From positions 1 through 15,532 of the forward strand of contig QUTJ01031708.1 of the NCBI GenBank assembly GCA_003573635.1: DNA of 15,532 nucleotides, written 5' to 3'. This stretch comes from Goniomonas avonlea (lineage: Eukaryota; Cryptophyceae; Goniomonadida; Goniomonadaceae). Made by a program: the position numbers and the translations under genes. The notes under the pieces are model-generated. The model searched no databases, was not told the origin of the DNA, and worked only from the letters and a program-made list of their open reading frames with translations. Shown here piece by piece: positions 9,801 to 15,280 of this stretch; the stretch's first letter is position 1; the number at the start of each line of letters is the position of its first letter.

Positions 9801-12800
9801 GAAGTTTGCCGTGATCCTGCGTGGGCCTCTGGACTCTGCTGATGTCATTCCCCGCCACATCCGCTGTGACCAGATCGTGGATGATGGAAACGGCATGTAT
9901 ACAGTCGTGTATTCGGAACCGAGGACCCCGGGTACATATTCTGTCTCTGTGACACGGCGAAATACGCACATCAGGGGCAGCCCGTTCACTGTGGCGATGT
10001 TCCCTGGGCGAGTGTCCTCCATGCACAGCGTGGTGCTTGGGGAGGGCCTTGTGTCAGGCGTCTCCGGTCTCGGTGGCGCACTGTCAGTTAAGCTTTTTGA
10101 TGCGTTCGGTAACCCACGTGCATGGATGAATGGATCGGGCCTCGGTGACAACGTGACTGTGTCCACGCAGCCATGGACCCATGTGACATATCCAACATCG
10201 TTCACGCATGTTGGAGGCGGGGTTTACAATGGATCGTTCAGTGTCACAGCAGCTGGTACTTACAGACTCACATTGAGTGTTGGTGGGGCAGGTCAGATCC
10301 CCCTGTTCATCGGCGCTCCTGCCACGGTACAGGTTGTGCCAGCGGCTGTGGACTCCGGCACTTCCACCGTAGCAGTGTCCTGCTCCTCATGCCAGGCCGG
10401 CGTTCCCTCGGTCGTGACTGTGCAAACCCGCGACAGATTTGGTAACCTCCTCATGAAATCTTCTAGCGGTGTCGGGGTGACCGCGCTGCTTTCCGGAGTC
10501 AGCTCCGCGACTTCCACATGCCGTTACCGCTGCTGTGGTCAATACGACTGCAGGTACGATGCTATTCTGCACTGTCTCACACTCTGCTATGAGTTTTTCT
10601 GACTCTTAATTAACAGGCACGCCCTCACGGCAGCGGGAGGTTACGCTGTCGCCGTGGCCATCGGAGGCCTGCCCGCTGGTGGACCACAACAGTTCTTGCG
10701 TGTAGTTCCTGGGTCTGTGGTTTCGCGTCAGTGCATTCTCAGTGGCCCCAACATTGCTGGTCTCGCATTCGCAGGGGAGGCTGGACGCCTTTCTATTCAA
10801 GTCAGGGATGGATTTGGGAATGTTTTGACTCACAGCGGTGAGCATTTCACCGTGACGCTCGTGATGCACGCCACAACCGTCGCTGGCACAGTGGCGAACA
10901 ATGGAGATGGGACGTACAGCGTTCTTGTGACCGCCACAGTTGCCGGCACCTATACTCTCAGCGTAACACGCGGTGGTGAGCATCTAGCCGATTCGCCCCG
11001 TGTTTCATGGACGGTGCCTCCCGGACAAGTCGTGCCGACCCTGTGTACCGCCTCCGGTCCAGGTGTTCGCGGTGGTGTGGTGAATCACCCCATCGCTTTG
11101 AGGTTGCATGCGCGCGATCGGTATCACAACCTCGTCACGACACTTTCAGGACCCTCGTTGTTTCAGGTCACCTTCGTTCCACCCCCGTCGTCAGTGTCCG
11201 GACTTGGACCTGGGGCGACCCTATCTGCTGGGATCCAGGATGTTTTGTTCACCTATGGCTCCGTCCATGAAACTGAGCCATACGTACGTGTCTCTGTCCA
11301 GTATAATGGCACAGCCATCAGCGAAGGCGCTGATTTTAACGTCACGATTTTGGCGACCTTGGGGAAAGCAGATCCAAACCAGTGTGTGGTGTTTTCGCAG
11401 CCTTCTGACACGGTGATCATCATGAGTGAGGCCTCCGCCCTCACAGCTTTTGCCTCTGCTGACGGTCCTCAGACTTTCCACTTGGAGGTGCGTGGGAACG
11501 TGGGGTGCAGTCTACAGAGGGGGCGAGAAAAAGACGGCGCGGGGCGGGAGCGGAGAGCGAGGGAGAGAGGCAGTGGGTGGGGAGGGAGTGAGTGAGCAAG
11601 ATCCGCCAGAGATTCGTATTTGTGCGATGAATCACTCACCTCAGTTTTTCCTGAAAGCACCAGCTTCATGTCGTCTTCCTTCACACAACATCCCGTATCC
11701 GTGTATCTCCCCAAGTGCCCTCCATTGCTGTAGTTATCTCGTATCTAGCCGTTGACGCTCTTGGAACAGGCGCGAAATTCCATCGGTGTGAATCTGATTG
11801 GTGAGGCCTCGGATCCATCTCCTACCGACTTCCAGGTACCTTTCGCTCATTGCCCATTGACATAGAGAGAATTGCTGATTGCGATTTTTCAGGTGACTCT
11901 TGGTGGAGCGCAATCATTGGCTGCAGTTGTCTCCAAGGGGCCAGTGCCCACCTACGCTGCGCGTCTAACTGTCACATGCAGGTAACGTGATGGTGTTGTC
12001 ATTGCTGTGTGCGCCCAATGCCGGGGATTATGCTTGGTTCCTTAGCAATTTCCAAATTAACACGGCTGTCACAGTGGGCAGTACATGGTGCAGGCTTTGT
12101 TGGCTGGAAGCCCCCTTGGCTTGGGGGTGGGATCGTCCACTGGAACCTTTATCTTGAACGTGATTCCGGGGGTGGTATCTCCTGTGTCCTCGGTATCCTC
12201 GCATGTACAAGGGGTGGCTGGGAAAGCCTCCCGCCTGACTGTGTCGCTGAAAGATCAGTTTGGAAACTCCTTGACGTCTCGTCCTGCGACGAGCACCCTT
12301 GGGTTTGAATGGGGCCATGGGGCATCCGATGATATTTTGGATTCGGTCTCCCTGTCTGACTCGGGCAGCGCTACACTGGAGTATGTCACCACCGTTGCCG
12401 GCCAGTACTCTTTCTCTATTCATATCTTGGAACTCACCACTGGTGTTCGGACCAATATCAGCGGCACCCCGTTTTCAGCCAGGGTGCTACCAGCAGGCGT
12501 TGATCCTGTCGCGTGCCTGATCCAAACTGTGGTGAACGGTGTGGTCAGCGACACCTTCCCTGACGAAGTGTTGACCCTCAACGCCGGGGCGGTTCTTGAG
12601 CTGTGGCTGACTGTGCGAGATGTGCACGGTAACGTTCGATCAGGCGCTCGAGAAGGTTTTGCAGCATCGGTATCGTCTGGGCCCGTGACACTTGGTCAGA
12701 CCTACACGCACACGCAGTCTGGACGTTACAACGTCACGATTCCTCTGTCTGTGACTGGTCTGCACAAGATCAGCACGTCTTGGTGGAATCCTGGTGATCA

Positions 12801-15280
12801 GACCCCAGTTGCAATGCCGCAGTCTCGGTTGATCGTCACAGTCGCTCCATCAACCACTGATGCTGGCAAGTGCAAAGTTCTGGCTCCCAGCCAAGCAGTT
12901 GCAGAGGCTCCATTCCTCGTGTGCGTCCTGTCATATGACCGATTTGGCAACGCCAAGGATGCTGCCAGGGAGGCCAGCCAGTTTTCTGCAAGCCTTCCAG
13001 GCACAAGTCTCGTTCCGTTCGCCGTCAACATCTCGTCTGGTGCCGTGTGTGCAACTTTGTCGTGGCCTGTAATCGGCGCTGTGCGCGTTTCCGTGTTTTT
13101 CCAAGGGCAACATCTCGGGGAGTCACCGATAGAGGTGCTCGTCCGGGCACAGTTAGCGCCGATAGTCACTTCCGTTCGGTTCTCAGATAGTGTTGGGCGT
13201 CTGGTTGTAACCTTGAGCGCGAAGACGAACCAGGCTGGGATGAAAGGTGTTTTCCCATGTGAGGCACTGATTGTGCCCAGGCCGCCAGCTCTCAGACTCG
13301 GCGAATTCCCTATCTGTGTGTGGAAAGACGAGCGCTCGTTCGATGTGTGGCTGGGCTCGAACGCAACCGTTCTTGCTGGTGATGCGATTGATGTTGATGG
13401 GAGCCGGCCTCGATTGGCAGACCCGTCGCTTCGCTCTCTTCAGAATCACGCCGAAAATTCGCTTGTTGTTCGATCGACCGCGATAGTCCAACCTCCAGCA
13501 AATGGACCTGTGGTCGTCCCGGTGCTCCGCGCGCCTCAGTTCAACCCGGTGTGTGCTGAGGTGCTTCTTGATGCCTCTGATTCCATTGGTGGTGGGGGCC
13601 GGCCTCTCAGCTATGCTTGGGGCCTGGAACCTGGCCCCACGAATGCTTTCAAGATAGCTCCCATTCTCCAGGCAGCAGGCAACAGCGCAATTTTGGGCTT
13701 CAGCGCGTCCCTGATGAAACTTGAAGAGCTGCACACAATCAGTGTTCGTGTGACAAATTTCTTGGGTCGAGAAGCAATGGTATTGCGGACCATCAGCAGT
13801 GTTGATTTCGCTCCACCTGAGATGTACATTGTTGGGCCCTCGAAGCGAGTGGTGGATCGAAGCCGCAACGTTACCCTCGTTGGCCCAGCGTTACTCAACT
13901 GCAACCACAGCGCCGGAGACTCTTTGGTGTTCCAGTGGTTCGTGACGAGCGGCGGGGCCCAGTTCCCACTTGATAGTGCATCGGTCGGCAGGTCGCTCCT
14001 CGTGGCTTCTGCCAAGTTGCATGTTGGCCGGGTCTACAACTTCACGCTTCGTGGCTGTCTGGTGTTGAGTCCAGCTTCGTGCAACAATGCGAGTGTACAG
14101 CTTGCCGTTGTCGCGCAACCCATCGTCGCCGCCATTGCCGGTGGATCGCGCTTGATCGCTGACAGCAGCCCATTGTCACTCGACGCTACTGTCAGCGTTG
14201 ATGGGGATCATGGTTCCTGCCAGAGTGGCCAGACATCAGCAACCGACGCGTGCCCGTGCCCTGCGTGCGCAAGCCCGTGGTCTGCTGAGTGGTCTTGTGA
14301 GATTCTAGACCCTCGAGGCGACACTGTGCTTCTTGCCAACCGTCCGGCGCCTTGCTTTGTCGACCCAATGGGGATCCTCATGACAGACCAGCCAGTGCTG
14401 AGCTTACCTGCAGGCACGTTGACTCCGCAAGCGGAGGGGTTCAAGTACAGGTTCACTCTTCGTTTGTCCAAGGAGCCTGGACCCCGTCAGTCTTCTGCGT
14501 TCGTTGACATCACAGTCGTCCCTGGTCGAGCGCCACCCACTGTCGTGATTGACCCACTTGGCACCACGCGCGTCAACTCCCACGAGGTTTTGACTCTGTC
14601 TGCGGGGTTACTTACACTCGGTGGCGGTCGCCTCCCTGTGGACGACCCTTTTGCCGTGTTTTCGTGGTCGCTCCTCGGGCCCGTCGCTCCTGAGTTTGCT
14701 GTGGCAAGGTATGGAATTCACGTTTTGTGCCAAGCTTCGGTCCCACTATCTCTCACACTCTCGTGCAGCTTGTCGGGCTCGCCGTTCTACGCCATCGAGC
14801 AGAACTCACTCATTCCGGGGGCCAAGTACACAATCGTCGTGGAAGCAGCTCCGAGCAATGTCGCGGTCAAGGGGCGAGCCGCTCTGGAGTTCACTGTGAA
14901 CCAGGCACCGGTTGGCGGGTCGTGCTCTGTCTCCCCTGTGGCTGGGGTTGCAGTCCTGACCACCTTCGGCCTGCTGTGTCAGGGTTGGACTGACGAGCCC
15001 GAAGACCTTCCACTGGTGTACGCTTGGTGTGTACCCCGTTGTTGTTGCACGTGTTCTCGGCCCTTACACTGTCACCCTCAGGGATCGTCTACACGGAAGC
15101 TTCAACTTTTCCGATGCACCGAATGCCGAAAATACCTACGCCATGGAGCTCTGGGTGAGGGAATCTCTCCGCAAGTCCGACCCTCCCGGAGGCTTGAGCC
15201 GATCCTTACTACAAAAGTCATTGAGCTCCAGCGGCGGCGTAGTGTTGAGTGCTGGCGACGACGCCTTTGGCAATCTTGTG
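1..15280 (+). CDS. Giant TIG-like / Ig-like / filamin-repeat / REJ protein, partial at both ends (spliced)
   Basis: Proposed join: 1-3829, 3925-6603, 6699-7152, 7210-10553, 10617-11487, 11770-11835, 11893-11981, 12075-14708, 14769-15026, 15082-15280. The joined frame is stop-free and codes for about 4807 residues; the first codon in the window is 3-5. Seen: repeated beta-sandwich modules in four blocks (TIG-like 1-656, QP/GGN repeats 658-1443, a unique module 1444-1588, about 23 filamin-type repeats 1589-4136) and a REJ region from 4137. Many N-x-S/T sequons, scattered cysteines and no hydrophobic segment suggest an extracellular stalk. Known: REJ regions sit on the outer face of polycystin-1-like proteins and of egg-jelly receptors. 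Inferred: a surface adhesion or force-sensing protein, possibly anchored by segments beyond the window. Start, signal peptide and C terminus are outside. All exon junction phases agree, so one gene is strongly preferred over several. Confidence 0.9.
1974..4426 (+). repeat. Bacterial-Ig-like (QP...D-GGN) repeat array, about 7 units
   Basis: Units begin near 1974, 2280, 2631, 2955, 3303 and 3651, with a last divergent one near 4082; intron 1 interrupts the sixth. Each runs G-G-x-P-x-x-x-Q-P-x-V-x-x-x-D-x-G-G-N-x-V, then a strand V-x-A-x-L/V, then G-x-A-x-F-T-N-L-x-V, then Y-x-L-V-F-x-S-x-x-L, and ends with V-x-V-G linked to a P-rich start of the next. Unit length is about 102-117 residues. The pattern is that of Big-type Ig-like modules found in large surface proteins of bacteria and protists; precise family assignment is inferred. 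The sixth and seventh units have lost the G-G-N signature (the sixth reads D-N-F, the seventh A-D-F-W-H-N). Sequons such as N-N-T, N-A-T and N-I-T fit an extracellular location. Confidence 0.7.
3830..3924 (+). other. Intron 1 (95 bp, phase 2)
   Basis: Donor GTGTGTACC and acceptor TTTCCACAG, with a T/C-rich body. The upstream frame meets a stop at 3906-3908 inside it. Splicing joins frame 0 to frame 2 and rebuilds the F-A-R-F-A-N-I-T-V strand of an Ig-like repeat. The donor shares its first nine bases with intron 9. Confidence 0.9.
3925..6603 (+). CDS. Exon 2: end of Ig-like block, unique module, filamin-type repeats 1-5 and part of 6
   Basis: One base completes the split Lys codon, then codons start at 3926. 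It encodes the end of the sixth and the seventh QP-type repeat, the unique module at 4427-4861, and filamin-type units near 4862-5152, 5153-5488, 5489-5800, 5801-6187 and 6188-6526, plus the first strands of a sixth. R-D/K-D-S-Y-G-N, A-G-N-Y, A-G-L-Y and G-S-P-F marks recur. The fourth unit is degenerate: R-N-A-L-G-Y replaces R-D-x-x-G-N and no A-G-x-Y is seen. The donor at 6604 (GTGCGG) was chosen over an in-frame alternative at 6616 (GTTTGT). It puts exactly 19 residues between G-L and the end of A-R-D, as in the unit starting at 7306. Confidence 0.87.
4427..4861 (+). other. Unique beta-rich module of about 145 residues between the two repeat blocks
   Basis: Residues 1444-1588 do not follow either neighbouring repeat. 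Seen: S-P-S-L-T-T-A-G-A-T-V-N-L-T-V-S-F near the start, then P-R-D-G-S-I-K-L-N-L-P-S-G-F-V-F, a middle D-G-A-D-G-V-W-F segment, then L-I-L-T-N-V-T-L-P-T and a closing S-F-D-P-A-G-S-L-I-E-Y-D. The order 'T-A-G-A-x strand, D-G-S-I strand, L-P-x-G-F, L-T-N-V-x-x-P' recurs in large surface proteins of several protists and algae as I recall them, but I cannot attach a family name. It contains three N-x-T/S sequons (N-L-T, N-V-T, N-V-S) and one cysteine. It probably adopts an Ig-like sandwich; the function is unknown. Confidence 0.5.
6604..6698 (+). other. Intron 2 (95 bp, phase 2)
   Basis: Donor GTGCGGCTC, acceptor CACTTGCGCAG, T-rich centre. It joins AT with G to make Met, giving V-F-M-V-T-A-R-D-A-Y-G-N, an intact filamin core. 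A second in-frame donor at 6616 would add four residues (C-G-S-Q). The repeat register favours 6604, but 6616 is not excluded. Confidence 0.85.
6699..7152 (+). CDS. Exon 3: filamin-type repeat 6 (most) and first part of 7
   Basis: The first base completes a Met codon, and codons start at 6700. It reads V-T-A-R-D-A-Y-G-N, then A-A-G-D-Y, then H-V-A-G-S-P-L and V-H-P-G at 6934-6945, which closes unit 6. Unit 7 opens with F-A-V-T-T at about 7003-7017. It carries a longer spacer (W-L-L-Q-S-K) before D-R-D-H-N-N, where R-D-x-x-G-N is expected. The exon ends after G-S-G-A-Y-R at 7152, phase 0. The boundary at 7152 is inferred from repeat register and splice sites, not from a stop codon. Confidence 0.75.
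7153..7209 (+). other. Intron 3 (57 bp, phase 0), stop-free and divisible by three
   Basis: Donor GTGCGGTTT (first six bases shared with intron 2), acceptor GCTTTGCAG. Read as protein it inserts 19 residues with two cysteines between G-A-Y-R and V-E-Y-T-P-P-S-A-G-A-Y. Removal restores the standard filamin strand Y-R-V-E-Y-T-P with no gap. No other unit has such an insert at this point. Transcript evidence is needed because the frame stays open either way. Confidence 0.78.
7210..10553 (+). CDS. Exon 4: filamin-type repeats 7 (end) to 17 (most)
   Basis: This long exon (3344 bp) starts V-E-Y-T-P-P-S-A-G-A-Y and carries ten whole units and most of unit 17. Clear cores are T-R-D-R-F-G-N near 7705-7725, G-D-S-S-G-N near 8068-8085, A-R-D-E-F-A-N near 8380-8400, V-R-D-R-Y-G-H near 9004-9024, F-D-A-F-G-N near 10096-10113 and T-R-D-R-F-G-N near 10426-10446. 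G-S-P-F occurs in four units (about 8266, 9646 and 9976 among them) and related E-S-P-F or A-S-P-F in others. It ends at 10553 with two bases (AG) of a codon completed to Arg across intron 4. The last residues, C-R-Y-R-C-C-G-Q-Y-D-C, are unusually cysteine-rich for this array. Confidence 0.88.
10554..10616 (+). other. Intron 4 (63 bp, phase 2)
   Basis: Donor CAG|GTACGATGC, acceptor TTAATTAACAG. In-frame stops lie inside (TGA at 10600-10602, then TAA). Splicing gives G-Q-Y-D-C-R-H-A-L-T-A-A-G-G-Y, the usual filamin turn before A-G-x-Y. The AT-rich 3' end contrasts with the GC-rich flanks. Confidence 0.92.
10617..11487 (+). CDS. Exon 5: filamin-type repeats 17 (end), 18, 19 and start of 20
   Basis: It opens with the last base of Arg, then H-A-L-T-A-A-G-G-Y. 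Unit 18 (10714-11025) is one of the cleanest: V-R-D-G-F-G-N, N-G-D-G-T-Y-S-V, V-A-G-T-Y-T-L-S-V and V-P-P-G. Unit 19 (11026-11355) has A-R-D-R-Y-H-N. Unit 20 begins at 11356, and the exon ends at 11487 after T-F-H-L-E, phase 0. The donor GTGCGT at 11488 is chosen because the next exon supplies A-R-N-S-I-G-V-N-L, the expected R-D-x-x-G-N strand. Read-through would give a low-complexity R/G/E tail and a stop at 11593-11595. Confidence 0.9.
11488..11769 (+). other. Intron 5 (282 bp, phase 0) with a purine-rich, G-run tract
   Basis: Donor GAG|GTGCGTGGG, acceptor CTTGGAACAG. It is about three times longer than any other complete intron here. Bases 11516-11600 are mostly G and A, with runs of three to five G. 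The middle is T/C-rich (11630-11760). Every forward frame meets stops. No small exon inside it is needed, because E-A-R-N-S joins cleanly. Confidence 0.88.
11770..11835 (+). CDS. Exon 6: 22-codon microexon of filamin-type repeat 20
   Basis: 66 bp, phase 0 at both ends, coding A-R-N-S-I-G-V-N-L and on to S-P-T-D-F-Q. The A-R-N-S-x-G strand is the filamin R-D-x-x-G-N position, following T-F-H-L-E of exon 5. It is flanked by AACAG on the left and CAG|GTACCT on the right. As it is in phase 0 and divisible by three, skipping it would keep the frame but remove the core strand. Confidence 0.85.
11836..11892 (+). other. Intron 6 (57 bp, phase 0)
   Basis: Donor CAG|GTACCTTTC, acceptor GCGATTTTTCAG with a T-run just before it. 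Bases near 11873 (TTGCTGATT) could serve as a branch site. The length is divisible by three, but in-frame stops are present (TAG at 11863-11865, TGA at 11875-11877), so retention would end the protein. Confidence 0.88.
11893..11981 (+). CDS. Exon 7: 89-bp microexon of filamin-type repeat 20
   Basis: Reads V-T-L-G-G-A-Q-S and on to Y-A-A-R-L-T-V-T-C, then two bases (AG) of a Ser codon completed by exon 8. It supplies the middle strands of unit 20. Y-A-A-R-L-T-V-T is the G-x-Y-x-V-x-Y-type strand that precedes A-G-x-Y. The donor is CAG|GTAACG, and the frame closes at once beyond it (TGA at 11988-11990). Confidence 0.85.
11982..12074 (+). other. Intron 7 (93 bp, phase 2)
   Basis: Donor CAG|GTAACGTGA, acceptor GGCTGTCACAG. 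The downstream frame has a TAA at 12058-12060, so the exon must start after it. The acceptor at 12074 is the only one that gives S-G-Q-Y-M-V-Q in frame. The AT-rich stretch at 12045-12062 may hold the branch site. Confidence 0.88.
12075..14708 (+). CDS. Exon 8: filamin-type repeats 20 (end) to 23 and first 3/4 of the REJ region
   Basis: The first base completes Ser; codons start at 12076 with G-Q-Y-M-V-Q. Units 21 (K-D-Q-F-G-N, A-G-Q-Y), 22 (V-R-D-V-H-G-N) and 23 (Y-D-R-F-G-N) follow. From 13153 the sequence is REJ-like. Seen: T-N-Q-A-G-M-K-G-V-F-P-C, C-V-W-K-D, W-L-G-S-N-A-T-V-L-A-G-D, then L-D-A-S-D-S-I-G-G-G-G-R-P-L-S-Y-A-W. Later come V-Y-N-F-T-L, V-V-A-Q-P-I-V-A-A-I-A-G-G, W-S-C-E-I-L, K-Y-R-F-T-L-R-L-S-K and V-N-S-H-E. 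It ends in phase 2 after G-C-A-A-G at 14708. The same frame stays open to the window end, so splice sites and domain register, not stops, set the exon end. Confidence 0.88.
14709..14768 (+). other. Intron 8 (60 bp, phase 2), stop-free and divisible by three
   Basis: Donor CAAG|GTATGG, acceptor CACTCTCGTGCAG with a C/T-rich tract from 14740. Retention would replace A-S-L-S-G-S-P-F with a 20-residue hydrophobic, cysteine-bearing insert. Removal gives E-F-A-V-A-S-L-S-G-S-P-F-Y-A-I-E, which fits the run between the W-S-L and L-I-P-G-A-x-Y strands of REJ regions. Donor and acceptor are close to the other introns of this gene. Confidence 0.78.
14769..15026 (+). CDS. Exon 9: core REJ signature exon
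   Basis: Begins with the last base of Ser, then L-S-G-S-P-F. It carries the N-Q-A-P-V-G-G-S-C-S-V-S-P block and the C-Q-G-W-T-D-E-P-E-D-L-P-L-V-Y-A block, and ends in phase 2 with TG of a Trp codon. The two cysteines (14923-14925 and 14977-14979) are the pair expected in REJ regions. The right-hand border depends on intron 9. Without splicing the same frame continues as an Arg/Cys-rich string unlike any REJ protein. Confidence 0.85.
15027..15081 (+). other. Intron 9 (55 bp, phase 2)
   Basis: Donor TTG|GTGTGTACC, identical over nine bases to the intron 1 donor; acceptor CACTGTCACCCTCAG after a pyrimidine-rich stretch. It moves the frame from that of exon 9 to the one read at 15083 onward. It has no in-frame stop when retained, so the evidence is splice-site quality and protein composition on either side. 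Confidence 0.7.
15082..15280 (+). CDS. Exon 10: further REJ region segment
   Basis: The first base completes Trp; codons start at 15083. It reads D-R-L-H-G-S-F-N-F-S-D-A, then T-Y-A-M-E-L-W-V-R-E-S, then S-S-S-G-G-V-V-L-S-A-G-D-D and F-G-N-L-V, ending in phase 0 before the strong donor GTGAGA at 15281. V-L-S-A-G-D fits the L-P-x-G-type turn of REJ regions, but the match is modest. An inner GTGAGG at 15155 paired with AAAAG at 15217 would remove 63 bp in frame, so this block could be two smaller exons. Of the three frames, one closes at the TGA at 15156-15158, and the frame of exon 9 gives an Arg/Cys-rich string. Confidence 0.62.

Larger units (their letters stand above)
4862..13152 (+). repeat. 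Filamin/ABP280-type protein repeat array, about 23 units
   Basis: Approximate unit starts are 4862, 5153, 5489, 5801, 6188, 6527, 6946, 7306, 7621, 7966, 8299, 8614, 8920, 9247, 9676, 10009, 10345, 10714, 11026, 11356, 12172, 12496 and 12853, with introns removed. Each shows P-G-x-V/I-x-x-x-x-S/T, then x-F-x-V-x-x-R-D-x-F-G-N, then G-x-Y-x-V-x-Y/F-x-x-x-x-A-G-x-Y-x-x-x-V, then H-I-S-G-S-P-F-x-V-x-V. That is the strand order of filamin immunoglobulin repeats. Mean length is about 111 residues, a little over the usual 95 or so. Classical filamins are cytoplasmic actin cross-linkers. Here no actin-binding calponin domains are seen and the context is extracellular, so the units probably act as a spacer or ligand-binding stalk. 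The units near 5801, 8614 and 9247 are the most divergent. Confidence 0.85.
13153..15280 (+). other. REJ (receptor for egg jelly) region, incomplete
   Basis: Residues 4137-4807. Marks in order: paired cysteines at 13258-13260 and 13315-13317, Cys at 13552-13554 before L-D-A-S-D-S-x-G-G-G-G-R-x-L-x-Y-x-W, a cysteine cluster at 14218-14272, W-S-C at about 14290, and V-P-G-x-A-P-P-x-V at 14520-14547. After intron 8 come L-I-P-G-A-K-Y-T-I-V, then N-Q-A-P-V-G-G-S-C-S-V-S-P-V-A-G (14899-14946) and T-x-F-x-L-x-C-x-G-W-x-D-x-x-x-D-L-P-L-x-Y (14959-15021). The last two blocks are, from family knowledge, the strongest REJ signatures. REJ regions are found in sea-urchin sperm egg-jelly receptors, PKDREJ and polycystin-1, often before a GPS cleavage site and membrane segments. 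Ligand and role here are unknown. Confidence 0.85.

Noticed and set aside
11488-11595. Protein C terminus at 11595 with an Arg/Gly/Glu tail
   Set aside because: The tail is translation of a purine-rich intron; splicing to 11770 restores a filamin core strand and the gene continues for thousands of bases.
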